From Aeromonas sobria (lineage in GTDB: Bacteria > Pseudomonadota > Gammaproteobacteria > Enterobacterales > Aeromonadaceae), in assembly GCF_000820145.1 (NCBI RefSeq), contig NZ_CDBW01000006.1, positions 364,257 to 428,256 on the forward strand: a DNA stretch of 64,000 nucleotides. The letters are read 5' to 3'. The translations under genes were made by a program, and so were the position numbers. The stretch's first letter is position 1. Each line of letters starts with the position of its first letter. Under the pieces are notes generated by a model. That model was not told the origin of the DNA. It ran no database searches and saw only the letters and a program-made list of their open reading frames with translations. Positions 42,514 through 50,765 of this stretch are shown piece by piece.

Positions 42514-43053
42514 CATGTCAACACCCACCCTTCGTCGCTTTTGTCGCTGGCGCGACAAGGGTATTTGGGCCCACCTTCAAGAACGGCCTATGATTGACGC
42601 CAGCCATATCAAGGTCCATCCCCTCAAGGTCCATCCCCATGCCAGTGGTGCTCAAGGTCGCAACTAGGATATGGAGGTCACCAAGGGGGACCAAACAGAG
42701 CAATCCATTTGGAAATCAACGGACATGGCAGGTCGATAAAATGCATGATTACAGCAGGAACGACAGCGGATTGTACGCAAGCCGCGACCTTGATTGACGA
42801 CCTGGATGCTGCCTATTTATTGGCAGATAGAGGATATGATGCCAATGCGTTGATCGCGTTAGCCAAAGCCGGGGGAAAGAGTCACTAATTCCTTCGAAAC
42901 GTAATCGCAAGGAGCTACGAAAGCATGACAGGGAGCTTTGCAAGGCAAGGCACTTGGTCGAAAACGCCTTCCTTCATCTGAAGCAATGGAGGGGAATTGC
43001 GACAAGATACGCCAAAAAGACAAGCTCGTTTGTGGCAGCAATACAGCTTTGCT
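42514..43053 (+). pseudogene. IS5-family (IS427-type) transposase, decayed
   Basis: Fragments of one transposase in different frames: STPTLRRFCRWRDKGIWAHL and MIDASHIKVHP, later ATLIDDLDAAYLLADRGYDANAL with the DDE-type Asp, and PSKRNRKELRKHDRELC, ARHLVENAFLHLKQWRGIATRYAK with the catalytic Glu. Stops and frameshifts interrupt it at several points. It lies about 160 bp from the right island end. Terminal repeats were not identified. Confidence 0.85.
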
Positions 43054-43138
43054 GCACGTACTTTTGGGCCGAGGTCTCATGACGACAGCCTCTGGACAGT
43101 CCAACGGAGTACAAGACAGTTCCGTACCAGCCGACATC

Positions 43139-43161
43139 AAATGGCATAGTGGATGGCATAA
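43139..43161. repeat. Island-end repeat, right copy
   Basis: AAATGGCATAGTGGATGGCATAA matches 12004-12026 in 20 of 23 bases, in the same orientation. Candidate integrase arm site. Confidence 0.45.
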
Positions 43162-43182
43162 CGAAAAACGCACATAAAGAAA

Positions 43183-43211
43183 AAGCCCAAGCAATTCAAT
43201 TGCTTGGGCTT
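43183..43211 (-). terminator. Terminator of tRNA-Ser
   Basis: A perfect 14-bp stem AAGCCCAAGCAATT / AATTGCTTGGGCTT followed on the minus strand by TTTTTC. It lies inside the island, so the element supplies the terminator for the tRNA after integration. Confidence 0.85.
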
Positions 43212-43214
43212 ATC

Positions 43215-43231
43215 ATTTGGCGGTGAGGGAG
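43215..43231. repeat. Right attachment repeat (attR core) inside tRNA-Ser
   Basis: Identical to 11870-11886. It covers the last bases of the tRNA gene including the encoded CCA, so the tRNA stays intact after integration. Confidence 0.8.
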
Positions 43232-43305
43232 GGATTCGAACCCTCGATACGTTGCCGTATACACACTTTCCAGGCGTGCTCCTTCAGCCACTCGGACACC
43301 TCACC
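43218..43305 (-). tRNA. tRNA-Ser (anticodon GGA)
   Basis: 88 nt, reading GGTGAGGTGTCCGAGTGGCT at the 5' end on the minus strand. The acceptor stem GGTGAGG pairs with CCTCACC, followed by discriminator G and encoded CCA. Anticodon GGA lies at 43269-43271 in the loop CTGGAAA; a long variable arm and the T-loop GTTCGAAT are present. It decodes UCC and UCU. It is the integration site of the island. Confidence 0.97.
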
Positions 43306-43482
43306 AAATTTTGGTCTGTGGTTTAACGTGTTCAGCCAACACGTTGTTCGCTGCGCTGTTGCGCTGGAACGGGGCGTAATTTAGGGGAAAGGGCTGTGTG
43401 GGTCAACCTCTTTTCCCCTTATTTTTCATAATCTTTTCCGAATGCCTAACCCTTGCGCAGAATGCCGGTTTTTTAAACCGGA
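43306..43482. other. tRNA-Ser promoter region
   Basis: A short gene-free gap between the tRNA and the TPM gene. It contains the tRNA promoter (minus strand) and no hairpin of note apart from weak inverted repeats at 43458-43480. Confidence 0.4.
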
Positions 43483-44100
43483 TCAGGGCTTATCGAGGAT
43501 GATCAGACTGTCCGGCAGCTCATTTTGATCCCGGGTGGCCGGGAAGGCATCGGTCAAAATGGCGCTGACGCGCGCCACGCACTCCAGAAAACCCTGTTCG
43601 ATCTCCTTGTTGCGCACTCGCGCCACGAAGTCGTCGATGATCTCCTGCCACTGGCCATTGTCGATATGCTGGGCGATGCCGTCATCCACCAGTATTTCTA
43701 CATAGTGCTCGGCGGCCGAGACGAAGATCAGCACCCCGAGCCGATCACGGGTGCGGTGCAGCCCCTGCTCGACAAATTGCAGCCGAGCCATCAGGGCTGC
43801 CCGGTGCTGGCTGACCTTCTTCGGGATCAGCCGCATCTTGATGGGCGTCCAGTGGAACAGCAGGCTGAGCAGCAGCCAGACTGACCACTGCACCAGCAGG
43901 ATCTCGTACCAGCCGAGCCAGAAACCGAGCTGGAACACCAGCAGCGGGGTAAGCATGGCCAGCAAGGCTGCCCAGAGGGTCGGAATGTAGCGATAGCCAT
44001 CGCTGGCTGGGGCCAGCACGGTGACCAGCTCGGCATCAGTCTCTAGCTCCGCCTCGCGAACCTTGGCCTGAAGCGTGTGGAAGAACTGTTTAGAAATCAT
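43483..44100 (-). CDS. TPM-domain membrane protein
   Basis: A 205-residue protein with two closely spaced membrane helices (about residues 40-64 and 68-86) and a cytoplasmic or periplasmic TPM-type domain at the C-terminal side (DRLGVLIFVSAAEHYVEIL, DDGIAQHIDNGQWQEIIDDF). It is the third gene of a lemA-ygcG-TPM set, with a 20-bp gap to the preceding gene. TPM domains are found in thylakoid repair proteins and YgcG; the function in bacteria is unknown. The family usually carries a helical membrane part, as here. Confidence 0.85.
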   Translation of the reverse strand: MISKQFFHTLQAKVREAELETDAELVTVLAPASDGYRYIPTLWAALLAMLTPLLVFQLGFWLGWYEILLVQWSVWLLLSLLFHWTPIKMRLIPKKVSQHRAALMARLQFVEQGLHRTRDRLGVLIFVSAAEHYVEILVDDGIAQHIDNGQWQEIIDDFVARVRNKEIEQGFLECVARVSAILTDAFPATRDQNELPDSLIILDKP

Positions 44101-44120
44101 GATTTTTCTCTTTACTCCTG

Positions 44121-44846
44121 TTACCAGCCACCGGAGGCACCACCGCCACCAAAACTGCCACCACCACCGCTGAATCCGCCACCACCAAAACTACCTCCTG
44201 AGGAACCTGCACCAAAGCCGCCGGCCGTGTAGGCTGCCCGACGGCGTCTGCCGGACCCACCACCGCCCCCGCGCAGGTTATGGAGCACGATCATCGCAAT
44301 CACCATCAGAACAAACAGCCAGAATCCGCCGGACTTGTCATCTTTTGGTTGTTCGACCGGCTGATACTCTCCTGCCAGTGCCTTCATGATGCTCTGGCTG
44401 CCCGCCATTATGCCGGCCACCATATCGCCGCGCTTGAAGGCAGGCAGGATGCGACCATGGATGATGTTGGCGGCGATAGCGTCGGGCAGGGCGCCCTCCA
44501 GCCCGTATCCCACCTCGATCCGCACCTTGCGTTCATCCTGGGCGATCAGCAACAGCACGCCATTGTTTTTGCCTTTCTGGCCGATCCCCCAGTGGCGACC
44601 GAGCTGGTAGCCGTACTCCTCGATGGTCTCCCCATCGAGGCTGTCGACGGAGACCACCACCAGCTGGATGCCGCTGCGCTTTTCAAAGGCGGCCAGCTGT
44701 TGGGTCAGTTGATGGGCCTGTTTGCGGGACATCAGCGCTGCCTCGTCCACCACCCGTCCGCTCAAGGCCGGAAAGTTCGGCGCGGCCTGCAGCGCTGCCG
44801 TCCAGAGCAGCAAAAAAGGGAGCAGTGCACGCAGCATCATCTTCAT
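44121..44846 (-). CDS. YgcG-like TPM-domain protein with Gly-rich tail
   Basis: A 241-residue protein with a signal peptide (residues 5-21, ALQA-AP), a TPM domain (LSGRVVDEAALMSRKQAHQL, IQLVVVSVDSLDGETIEEYG, KNNGVLLLIAQDERKVRIEVG, GLEGALPDAIA), one membrane helix (about residues 177-193, FWLFVLMVIAMIVL) and a Gly/Ser-rich C-terminus (GGGGFSGGGGSFGGGGASGGW). This arrangement is standard for YgcG-type proteins next to LemA. Its start overlaps the lemA stop (ATGA), so they are co-translated. Confidence 0.92.
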   Translation of the reverse strand: MKMMLRALLPFLLLWTAALQAAPNFPALSGRVVDEAALMSRKQAHQLTQQLAAFEKRSGIQLVVVSVDSLDGETIEEYGYQLGRHWGIGQKGKNNGVLLLIAQDERKVRIEVGYGLEGALPDAIAANIIHGRILPAFKRGDMVAGIMAGSQSIMKALAGEYQPVEQPKDDKSGGFWLFVLMVIAMIVLHNLRGGGGGSGRRRRAAYTAGGFGAGSSGGSFGGGGFSGGGGSFGGGGASGGW

Positions 44847-45433
44847 TGGAAGCTGACCTTGGGTGCCTCATCGGCGCCGGGCTTGGCACTGAAACTGGGT
44901 TTGGCTGCCAGATCCGAGTAGAGCAACTTGGACCAGATGACGCCGGGGAAGGTGCGGATCTCGGTATTGAACTGACGCACCGCCTCGATATAGTCGCGGC
45001 GGGCCACCGAGATGCGGTTTTCGGTCCCTTCCAGCTGGGCCTGCAGGGTCAGGAACTGTTGGTCCGCCTTGAGGTCTGGGTAGCGCTCTACCACCACCAT
45101 CAGGCGGGAGAGGGCGCTGGAGAGCTGGTTCTGCGCCGCTTCAAACTCCTTGAGTTGGGCAGGATCGCTCACTTGCACGCTGCCAACCCGGGCGCGGGCA
45201 TCGGTGACCGCCTTGAGGGTATCCTGCTCATGGCTGGCGTAGCCCTTGACGGTGGCCACCAGATTGGGGATGAGATCGGCGCGGCGCTGATACTGGTTCT
45301 CCACCTGTCCCCAGCTCGCCTTGACCTGCTCATCCAGGGTCGGAATGTTGTTCATGCCGCAGCCAGTCAAGCCGAGCAGCAGGGTCAGGGTCAACAGGCT
45401 CTGCGTGGTTTTGCGCCAGAGTGATGTGGCCAT
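44843..45433 (-). CDS. lemA: LemA family lipoprotein
   Basis: A 196-residue LemA-type protein from ATG 45433, with a lipobox LTGC (Cys about 25). The long helical coil contains NQYQRRADLIPNLVATVKGY, FEAAQNQLSSALSRLMVVVE, RYPDLKADQQFLTLQAQLEGTENRI and the conserved RRDYIEAVRQFNTEIRTFPG. A longer upstream frame (to 45754) lies over another gene and is rejected. LemA is a membrane-anchored helical bundle of unknown function, commonly with YgcG as here. Confidence 0.93.
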   Translation of the reverse strand: MATSLWRKTTQSLLTLTLLLGLTGCGMNNIPTLDEQVKASWGQVENQYQRRADLIPNLVATVKGYASHEQDTLKAVTDARARVGSVQVSDPAQLKEFEAAQNQLSSALSRLMVVVERYPDLKADQQFLTLQAQLEGTENRISVARRDYIEAVRQFNTEIRTFPGVIWSKLLYSDLAAKPSFSAKPGADEAPKVSFQ

Positions 45434-45527
45434 CTTGTTGTTCTCCTTTGAAATGTCGAGCGGATAGAGCACTACCACTGGGTCGGCCGTGCGCGACCAA
45501 ATAGCGCACCACCATACCAGCTTGGGG

Positions 45528-46265
45528 TCAGTTGCCACAACGCGCAGGTAGTTCAGGCCGCTTGTTGATGCCGGAAACCTTGGGCAGTTGGGGTTTGTCT
45601 TTGAGCCAGGAGGTGAGCTCCTCGCCGCAGCCGTTGCCGGGAGGAATGGGGGCCTGGGGCTCGCAATCGGCGCTGCCCACCGGGCAGCGTAGTCGCACAT
45701 GGAAGTGGCTGAAGTGGCCGACCCAGGGGCGCAGCTTGGCGACCCAGGGCTCATCGCCCGCTTGCTTGCAGACTTCGGCCTTGATCACCGGATTGACAAA
45801 AATGCGGGCCACATCGGGTTTGCTGGCGGCCAGCCGTAGCAGGGTGAGCTGCTGCGGGCCAAAGCGCCCCGGCAACATCTTGTAGCTGGGTTCGTCGATC
45901 AGCGCCCACTCCTTGGGAGCATCCTGCTCCCACTTGCTAATGGGGCGGTTGGCCATGCGAAACCAGATATCGGCATCGAGACCGGTCTGGTGGCTGCGAT
46001 GGCCGGAAGTAAAGGGGCCGCCATGGGCCATCGCCAGATCGGCGATATAGAGATCCGGCAGCCCGGCCATGCGGGTCTGGTTGGCCAGCGTCTGCAGATA
46101 GTGGATAAGGTCGGGGTGGCCGTAGTAGCGCAGCCGCTTGGTGCGGATCACCTGATAACCGGGCCCTTCCAGAGGCAGGGATACGCCGTTTTTCAGGCAA
46201 CCGGCGGCATAACCGCCGATGGCTTCCGCTTGCAATACGGTCGCCAGCAACAGGGACGTCAGCAT
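45528..46265 (-). CDS. mepA: Penicillin-insensitive murein endopeptidase
   Basis: A 245-residue LAS-family metallopeptidase, start ATG 46265 overlapping the permease stop. A signal peptide (short hydrophobic N-terminus) is followed by the peptidase, with His/Asp zinc ligands in MAHGGPFTSGHRSHQTGLDAD and the second His pair in GHFSHFHVRLRCP. It cleaves the D-alanyl-meso-diaminopimelic acid cross-links in the periplasm. Six Cys residues are present in the mature part, likely in disulfides as in E. coli MepA. It follows the amino-acid ABC genes; whether it is co-expressed is not known. Length normal. Confidence 0.93.
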   Translation of the reverse strand: MLTSLLLATVLQAEAIGGYAAGCLKNGVSLPLEGPGYQVIRTKRLRYYGHPDLIHYLQTLANQTRMAGLPDLYIADLAMAHGGPFTSGHRSHQTGLDADIWFRMANRPISKWEQDAPKEWALIDEPSYKMLPGRFGPQQLTLLRLAASKPDVARIFVNPVIKAEVCKQAGDEPWVAKLRPWVGHFSHFHVRLRCPVGSADCEPQAPIPPGNGCGEELTSWLKDKPQLPKVSGINKRPELPARCGN

Positions 46266-47164
46266 CAGTGGGCTCCTTGTCTTGATTCGAGTCGGCTCAG
46301 CAGCACGAACAGACTCAAACATATTAATAAATAGGCCGCCGCCACCAGCAGCCAGATCTCGTAGACCAGTCCGCTGGAGTTGGCCATCTCGGTGCCAACG
46401 AAGGTGAGCTCCTGTACCGAGATAAGCGAAACGATGGCGGTATCCTTCACCAGCGCGATGAGCTGGCCGGTGAGGGGGGGCAGCATCAGCAGCATGGCCT
46501 GCGGCAGGATCACATGGCGCAGCCGCACCCAAGGGGAGAGCCCGAGGCTCTGCGCCGCTTCCCACTGGCCACGGGGGATGGCGGCCAGCCCGGCGCGGAC
46601 GATCTCGGCGACGAAGGCGGCGCTGATCATCCCGACACAGAGGGTGCCTGAGATGAGGTTTTCCCAGCGGGCTGGTGGGCCAAACAGCGCCTCTTGCCAT
46701 GGGGAGAGCGAAACGGTGCCAAGCCAGCGGGAGAGGCCGCTCGTGGGCAGCAGCTGGCTGGCGATAAAAAAGTAGAAGATGAAGATAAAGACCAGCGGCG
46801 GCAGATTGCGGATCAGCTGGATAAACAGGGTCGCGGGCATCACCAGCCAGGGGCTGCGGCTGAAGGCGGCCACCCCCAACGCAGTGCCGAGCAATAGCGC
46901 CAGCACCATGCCGAGCAGGGCGATGCGCAAGGTGGTGAACAGACCGCTAAAAAAGTAGGGCAACTCGCCGTGAGGGCCAGGGGTGAACAGCAGATCGAAG
47001 GCCTGATGCCAGCGCCACTGATAGGCCACCCCGATGTGCAAGCGGCTGGCCAGCCAGAGGCCAGCCAGCAGCAGGCTCAGCGCGATCACCCCATCCAGCC
47101 AGTTAATGTTGTGAAATGGCTTCCGGACTATGCGCCGGATGGTGTGTTTGAAGGCAACCAGCAT
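46265..47164 (-). CDS. Polar amino-acid ABC transporter permease 2
   Basis: A 299-residue HisM-type permease, ATG 47164 overlapping the upstream stop (TGATG). About six hydrophobic segments; the EAA loop reads AAFVAEIVRAGLAAIPRGQWEAAQSLGLSPWVRLRHVILPQA (core bases only, residues about 195-240). Pairs with the first permease (47988-48785) to form the inner-membrane channel. Together with the solute-binding protein and ATPase, it makes one complete amino-acid importer. Start 9 residues earlier is possible but the coupling favours 47164. Confidence 0.9.
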   Translation of the reverse strand: MLVAFKHTIRRIVRKPFHNINWLDGVIALSLLLAGLWLASRLHIGVAYQWRWHQAFDLLFTPGPHGELPYFFSGLFTTLRIALLGMVLALLLGTALGVAAFSRSPWLVMPATLFIQLIRNLPPLVFIFIFYFFIASQLLPTSGLSRWLGTVSLSPWQEALFGPPARWENLISGTLCVGMISAAFVAEIVRAGLAAIPRGQWEAAQSLGLSPWVRLRHVILPQAMLLMLPPLTGQLIALVKDTAIVSLISVQELTFVGTEMANSSGLVYEIWLLVAAAYLLICLSLFVLLSRLESRQGAH

Positions 47165-47985
47165 CAGGGATTGGCGACCTGCGCTTCCCACGCCAGTGAC
47201 TTGAACCAGTAGTCATGGCGCGCCTTGAGCCAACCATCGGCCTGACGGGCGGCGATCCACTCGTTGAACTCTTCCGCTAACGCATCATCCCCTTTGCGCA
47301 GGGCAAAACCTTCATCGCCTTGTGCCAACGGCTCGGCAAACGGCATAAAGAGGGCATCCGGGTGGCGCAGTGCTTCTTGCTCCGGTTTGGGTGAGGAGGA
47401 GAGGGCGCCGTGGGCGCGGCCGTTCAACACCTCCTGAAATACCTGTGACTCGTCATCAAACTGGCGCAGGGTGGCCTTGGGGAAGTGCTCTTTTGCTACC
47501 TGTACCGGTGAGGCGCCACGACGTACCGCCAGGATCACCCCGCGCTGGTTGAAGTCCGCGATGGTTTTCTTCGCCTTGGCTTGTGTACTGGAGGCGGCCA
47601 GCTGCACCCCGGAGTGGGAGTAGGCCTGAGTGAAGCGCACGCTCTTCTCCCGCTCGGGGGTGATGGTGAGGCCGCCGATGATGACGTCATACTTTTTCGC
47701 CAGCAGGGAGGGGATGATGCCATCCCAGGCGGTAGGCACGAACTCTACCTGCCAGCCGTTGTCGGTGGCGAGGCGACGGGCCACGTCAATCTCGAAACCA
47801 ATCAGGGCGCCTTGTTTGTCCCGCATCGCCCAGGGGGCGAAGGTGGACATGCCGACCCGCAGGGTACCGCTCTGCTCGATCTGTGACAGGGTCGCCGATG
47901 TTTCTTCTGCCTGGACAGGGGTTACCAGGGCGGCAGTAAACAGCAGGGCTGCGCCCGACAGGGCGGTCTTTAATGATAAATTCAT
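47164..47985 (-). CDS. Polar amino-acid ABC transporter substrate-binding protein
   Basis: A 273-residue periplasmic binding protein with signal peptide (residues 5-25, VQA-EE). Family 3 (SBP_bac_3) elements: GTLRVGMSTFAPWAMRDKQG, LIGFEIDVARRLA, YDVIIGGLTITPEREKSVRF, FALRKGDDALAEEFNEWI. The ligand cannot be told from sequence; the arginine in TPERE contacts the alpha-carboxylate. The upstream in-frame extension to 48090 is rejected because MNLSLKT opens the signal peptide. It sits between the two permease genes of the operon. Confidence 0.93.
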   Translation of the reverse strand: MNLSLKTALSGAALLFTAALVTPVQAEETSATLSQIEQSGTLRVGMSTFAPWAMRDKQGALIGFEIDVARRLATDNGWQVEFVPTAWDGIIPSLLAKKYDVIIGGLTITPEREKSVRFTQAYSHSGVQLAASSTQAKAKKTIADFNQRGVILAVRRGASPVQVAKEHFPKATLRQFDDESQVFQEVLNGRAHGALSSSPKPEQEALRHPDALFMPFAEPLAQGDEGFALRKGDDALAEEFNEWIAARQADGWLKARHDYWFKSLAWEAQVANP

Positions 47986-47987
47986 GG

Positions 47988-48785
47988 TTAGCGTCCTTGT
48001 TGGTCCGGATTCAGGTGACGTGCCAGCGCCCGTGAACAGGCGGACAGCGTCAGGGTTAACAGCAAATAGAGGGCGGCCACGGTAAACCACACCTCAAAGG
48101 TCAGAAATGTATCGGCAACCAGAGTACGCCCTTCGTTGGTCAGATCGAAGATGGCGATCACACTCACTAGCGCCGAATGCTTGATAAGCGACACCAGCTC
48201 ATTGGTGAGCGGTGGCAAGGTGATGCGCACCAGCTGGGGCAGGATCACCTTGCGCAGGGTGATGGCCCGCGACAAGCCAAGGGACTGGGCCGCCTCCCAC
48301 TGCCCTTTGGGAATGGCTTGTACTCCTGCGCGCAATACTTCGGCGGTGAAGGCTCCCTGATAGAGGGATAGGCTCAACACGGCGCAGGCAAGGGGGGCCA
48401 ATCCCAGCATGGGGCCCAGCAAAAAATAGAGAATGTAGAGCTGCACCAGCTGGGGCGTGGTGCGCACCAGCGCCAGATAGGCGATGGCGAGCCAGGGGCC
48501 GAGCCGGGAGGGCAGCAGCCGCAGGCTGACCACGCACACCCCGACCGCCAGAGTACCCAACAGGCTGAGCAGTGCCACCTGCAGGGTGACTAACAGGCCG
48601 TTTAGCAGGGGGCCGGCATAAAAGGCTCCCTCATCCCACTCGCCGAGAAAGGGCAATACTCGTGGCCACTGCCACTCATAGCCCATCTGGCGAGCGCCGC
48701 TATAGAGTGCCCAGCCGAGCAGCGCAGAGAGCACCACAGTGCCTGACAGCCAGCCAAGCAGGCGGGGGTGTTTGAGCCTAGCCAT
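47988..48785 (-). CDS. Polar amino-acid ABC transporter permease 1
   Basis: A 265-residue HisM/HisQ-type permease with about five to six membrane helices and the EAA loop GAFTAEVLRAGVQAIPKGQW. It overlaps the ATPase gene by 8 nt and lies 2 nt upstream of the binding-protein gene. It forms the channel with the second permease (46265-47164). VRTTPQLVQLYILYFLL is the family's first conserved motif. Confidence 0.92.
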   Translation of the reverse strand: MARLKHPRLLGWLSGTVVLSALLGWALYSGARQMGYEWQWPRVLPFLGEWDEGAFYAGPLLNGLLVTLQVALLSLLGTLAVGVCVVSLRLLPSRLGPWLAIAYLALVRTTPQLVQLYILYFLLGPMLGLAPLACAVLSLSLYQGAFTAEVLRAGVQAIPKGQWEAAQSLGLSRAITLRKVILPQLVRITLPPLTNELVSLIKHSALVSVIAIFDLTNEGRTLVADTFLTFEVWFTVAALYLLLTLTLSACSRALARHLNPDQQGR

Positions 48786-49548
48786 GATAGCTGAGCACCT
48801 GTTCGAGGAAGGCTTGGGTGCGCGGGTGTTGGGGTGAGCTGAACAGCTGGGCGGGCGGGGCCGATTCGATGATCTTGCCTTCGTCCATAAAGAGCACTCG
48901 ATCTGCTACCTGACGGGCAAAACCCATCTCGTGGGTGACGCAGATAAGGGTCATCCCCTCGTCAGCCAGCTCGCGGATCACATCGAGTACTTCACGGATC
49001 ATCTCGGGATCGAGGGCGGAGGTGGGCTCGTCAAACAGCATCAGCTCAGGTTGCATGCAGAGGGATCGGGCAATGGCGACCCGTTGTTGCTGGCCGCCGG
49101 AGAGCTGGTGGGGGTACTTGTCGGCCTGCGCCTGAATGCGCACCCGCTCGAGCAACCCGAGCGCTCGGGCCTTGGCCTCTTGGGGTCGCAACCCCAGGGT
49201 ATGCACCGGCGCCACCATCAGGTTCTCCAGCACCGTCATATGGGGGAAGAGGTTGAACTGCTGAAACACCATGCCGACCCGACCTTGCAGGCGGCGCAGG
49301 TAGGCGGGGGTCACCGGTTCGCCAAACAGGAATAGCTGGCCGCCATCGATCCCCTCCAGCCCGTTGATGGTGCGGATCAGCGTCGATTTACCCGAGCCTG
49401 ACGGGCCACAGATAACCCACTTCTCTCCCCGTTCAATGGTGAGATCGATGTGATGAAGAGCCTGAAAGTCGCCATAGAATTTGTCGACGCCACAAAAGCG
49501 CACACAGGGTTGCGAGCTGGTCAAGAAGCGGGTTCCACTGAGAATCAT
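48778..49548 (-). CDS. Polar amino-acid ABC transporter ATPase
   Basis: A 256-residue ABC ATPase of the GlnQ/HisP class: Walker [12 protein letters not shown]-loop [17 protein letters not shown], signature [15 protein letters not shown], Walker [16 protein letters not shown] and the H-loop VTHEMGFAR. First gene of the five-gene minus-strand operon ATPase-permease-binding protein-permease-mepA. The first 15 residues ([15 protein letters not shown]) are longer than in GlnQ; a start inside at a later codon cannot be excluded. Confidence 0.95.
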   Translation of the reverse strand: MILSGTRFLTSSQPCVRFCGVDKFYGDFQALHHIDLTIERGEKWVICGPSGSGKSTLIRTINGLEGIDGGQLFLFGEPVTPAYLRRLQGRVGMVFQQFNLFPHMTVLENLMVAPVHTLGLRPQEAKARALGLLERVRIQAQADKYPHQLSGGQQQRVAIARSLCMQPELMLFDEPTSALDPEMIREVLDVIRELADEGMTLICVTHEMGFARQVADRVLFMDEGKIIESAPPAQLFSSPQHPRTQAFLEQVLSYHG

Positions 49549-49654
49549 TTACGCCATGGTATTGATTTTATAGGGGGATGACAAAGAAAACCCCCTTGTC
49601 AGTATCCTGATGCCTATTCACAATGGCGCCATTTCGTGATGACAGGAGCTTTTC

Positions 49655-50197
49655 ATGCGTATTACATCCTTGCTTGCCGGTTCGCAGGTGCAGCTGTTGA
49701 TGCCGCCAGCGGTTCGCTATCGCTGCGTCATTTTTTTGCTGTTGCTGGTGAGTTGGGGCGTGGTGGCGGCCTCCTTGTGGGATGGCTGGGGCGCCATGGC
49801 GCTGCTCAACTGGGTGGGCGTGGTGTTTGGTGGCATCACCGGGATCATGGTGTCGCTGCCCCGCAGCTGGCAGCCCTGGCGCCTGGCGGAGCTGGGGTGG
49901 GATGAACAGCATATCTATTTGCTCAATGGCAACAAGGATGAGGCGCTGGCGCTGCCCCGCAGCCAGCTGGTGGCGCTTGAACGGGAGCGGCGAGTGGGCC
50001 ACGACGGCCAGTGGCTCGACTTCAGCCTCGATCTGCAACTGAGTGAAGAGGAGCTGGCGGCGGCCATGGTCTTGCTGGATCTCAAGGCAGAGGAACTTCA
50101 TCTGGTGAGCCCGTCGGTCTATCGTTTCGGCTTTAAACGGACCTGGCACGGTCGCCGGATGCTGGCGCGGCGATTGTCAGATCTGCAATCGGTCTGA
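49655..50197 (+). CDS. Hypothetical membrane protein
   Basis: A 180-residue protein with two hydrophobic helices near the N-terminus (about residues 24-42 and 50-68) followed by a soluble domain (WDEQHIYLLNGNKDEALAL, SEEELAAAMVLLDLKAEEL). No family recognised. It is read divergently from the ABC transporter (106 bp apart). Similar proteins with two helices and a C-terminal PH-like region occur in Aeromonas, but I cannot name this one. AGGAG precedes the ATG at 49655. Confidence 0.65.
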   Translation: MRITSLLAGSQVQLLMPPAVRYRCVIFLLLLVSWGVVAASLWDGWGAMALLNWVGVVFGGITGIMVSLPRSWQPWRLAELGWDEQHIYLLNGNKDEALALPRSQLVALERERRVGHDGQWLDFSLDLQLSEEELAAAMVLLDLKAEELHLVSPSVYRFGFKRTWHGRRMLARRLSDLQSV

Positions 50198-50214
50198 ATC
50201 GACTATTTTCTCGA

Positions 50215-50378
50215 CAATTCCCGGCAAAGCTCAGATACTGCCAGTGACTCGAATTGATCTTGTCTGCACTGTTAACCCAAGAGATCAATCACTTGAAGAC
50301 AGTGTAGTGAGGGCCACGGCATGACGCCATGGCAGGTCCGGCAGAGGGGTTGTGCCCTTACCGTTATGCCGGGAATTG
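50215..50378 (+). promoter_or_regulatory. Structured leader of the RRM gene
   Basis: A perfect 12-nt inverted repeat, CAATTCCCGGCA (50215-50226) and TGCCGGGAATTG (50367-50378), encloses about 140 nt and lies just before the RRM gene. The long leader and the gene type recall cold-shock or autoregulated RNA-binding protein genes. The role is an inference. Confidence 0.45.
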
Positions 50379-50413
50379 CATAGAGAAGGCACCTTGAATC
50401 GAGAGTGGATGGC

Positions 50414-50695
50414 ATGAAGATTTACGTAGGAAATCTGTCGTACCGGATGACGGCCGACGAACTGAAAACCCTGTTCAGCCAGTTTGGACAGGTCGACAAG
50501 GTTGATATCATCATCGACCGCGATACCGGCCAGTCAAAGGGATTTGGTTTTATTGAAATGCCGGTCAATGGTGATGGCGAAAAGGCCATCGCTGGTCTGC
50601 ATGGCACGGAAGTCGGTGGCCGTACCATCACCGTCAACCAGGCCAAACCGAAGACAGATGCTCCCCGTGGTCGCCCGCAACAGCGCCACCGCTAA
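50414..50695 (+). CDS. RNA-binding protein with RRM domain
   Basis: A 93-residue single RRM protein. Both RNP motifs are present: RNP2 KIYVGNLSY (residues 2-10) and RNP1 KGFGFIEM (about 43-50). The short C-terminus is basic (KPKTDAPRGRPQQRHR). Proteins of this kind in gamma-proteobacteria are cold-induced RNA chaperones that bind single-stranded RNA. ATG 50414 follows a leader of more than 200 bases. A strong terminator follows. Confidence 0.95.
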   Translation: MKIYVGNLSYRMTADELKTLFSQFGQVDKVDIIIDRDTGQSKGFGFIEMPVNGDGEKAIAGLHGTEVGGRTITVNQAKPKTDAPRGRPQQRHR

Positions 50696-50710
50696 GGTGC
50701 CTCGGCAATG

Positions 50711-50743
50711 AAAAACGGCATGGGTTTCCCCCATGCCGTTTTT
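50711..50743 (+). terminator. Terminator of the RRM gene
   Basis: Stem AAAAACGGCATGGG / CCCATGCCGTTTTT, usable on both strands; it also serves the convergent aldo/keto reductase gene. Confidence 0.9.
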
Positions 50744-50765
50744 GTTTCTGGACGTTTTGCTGTTA

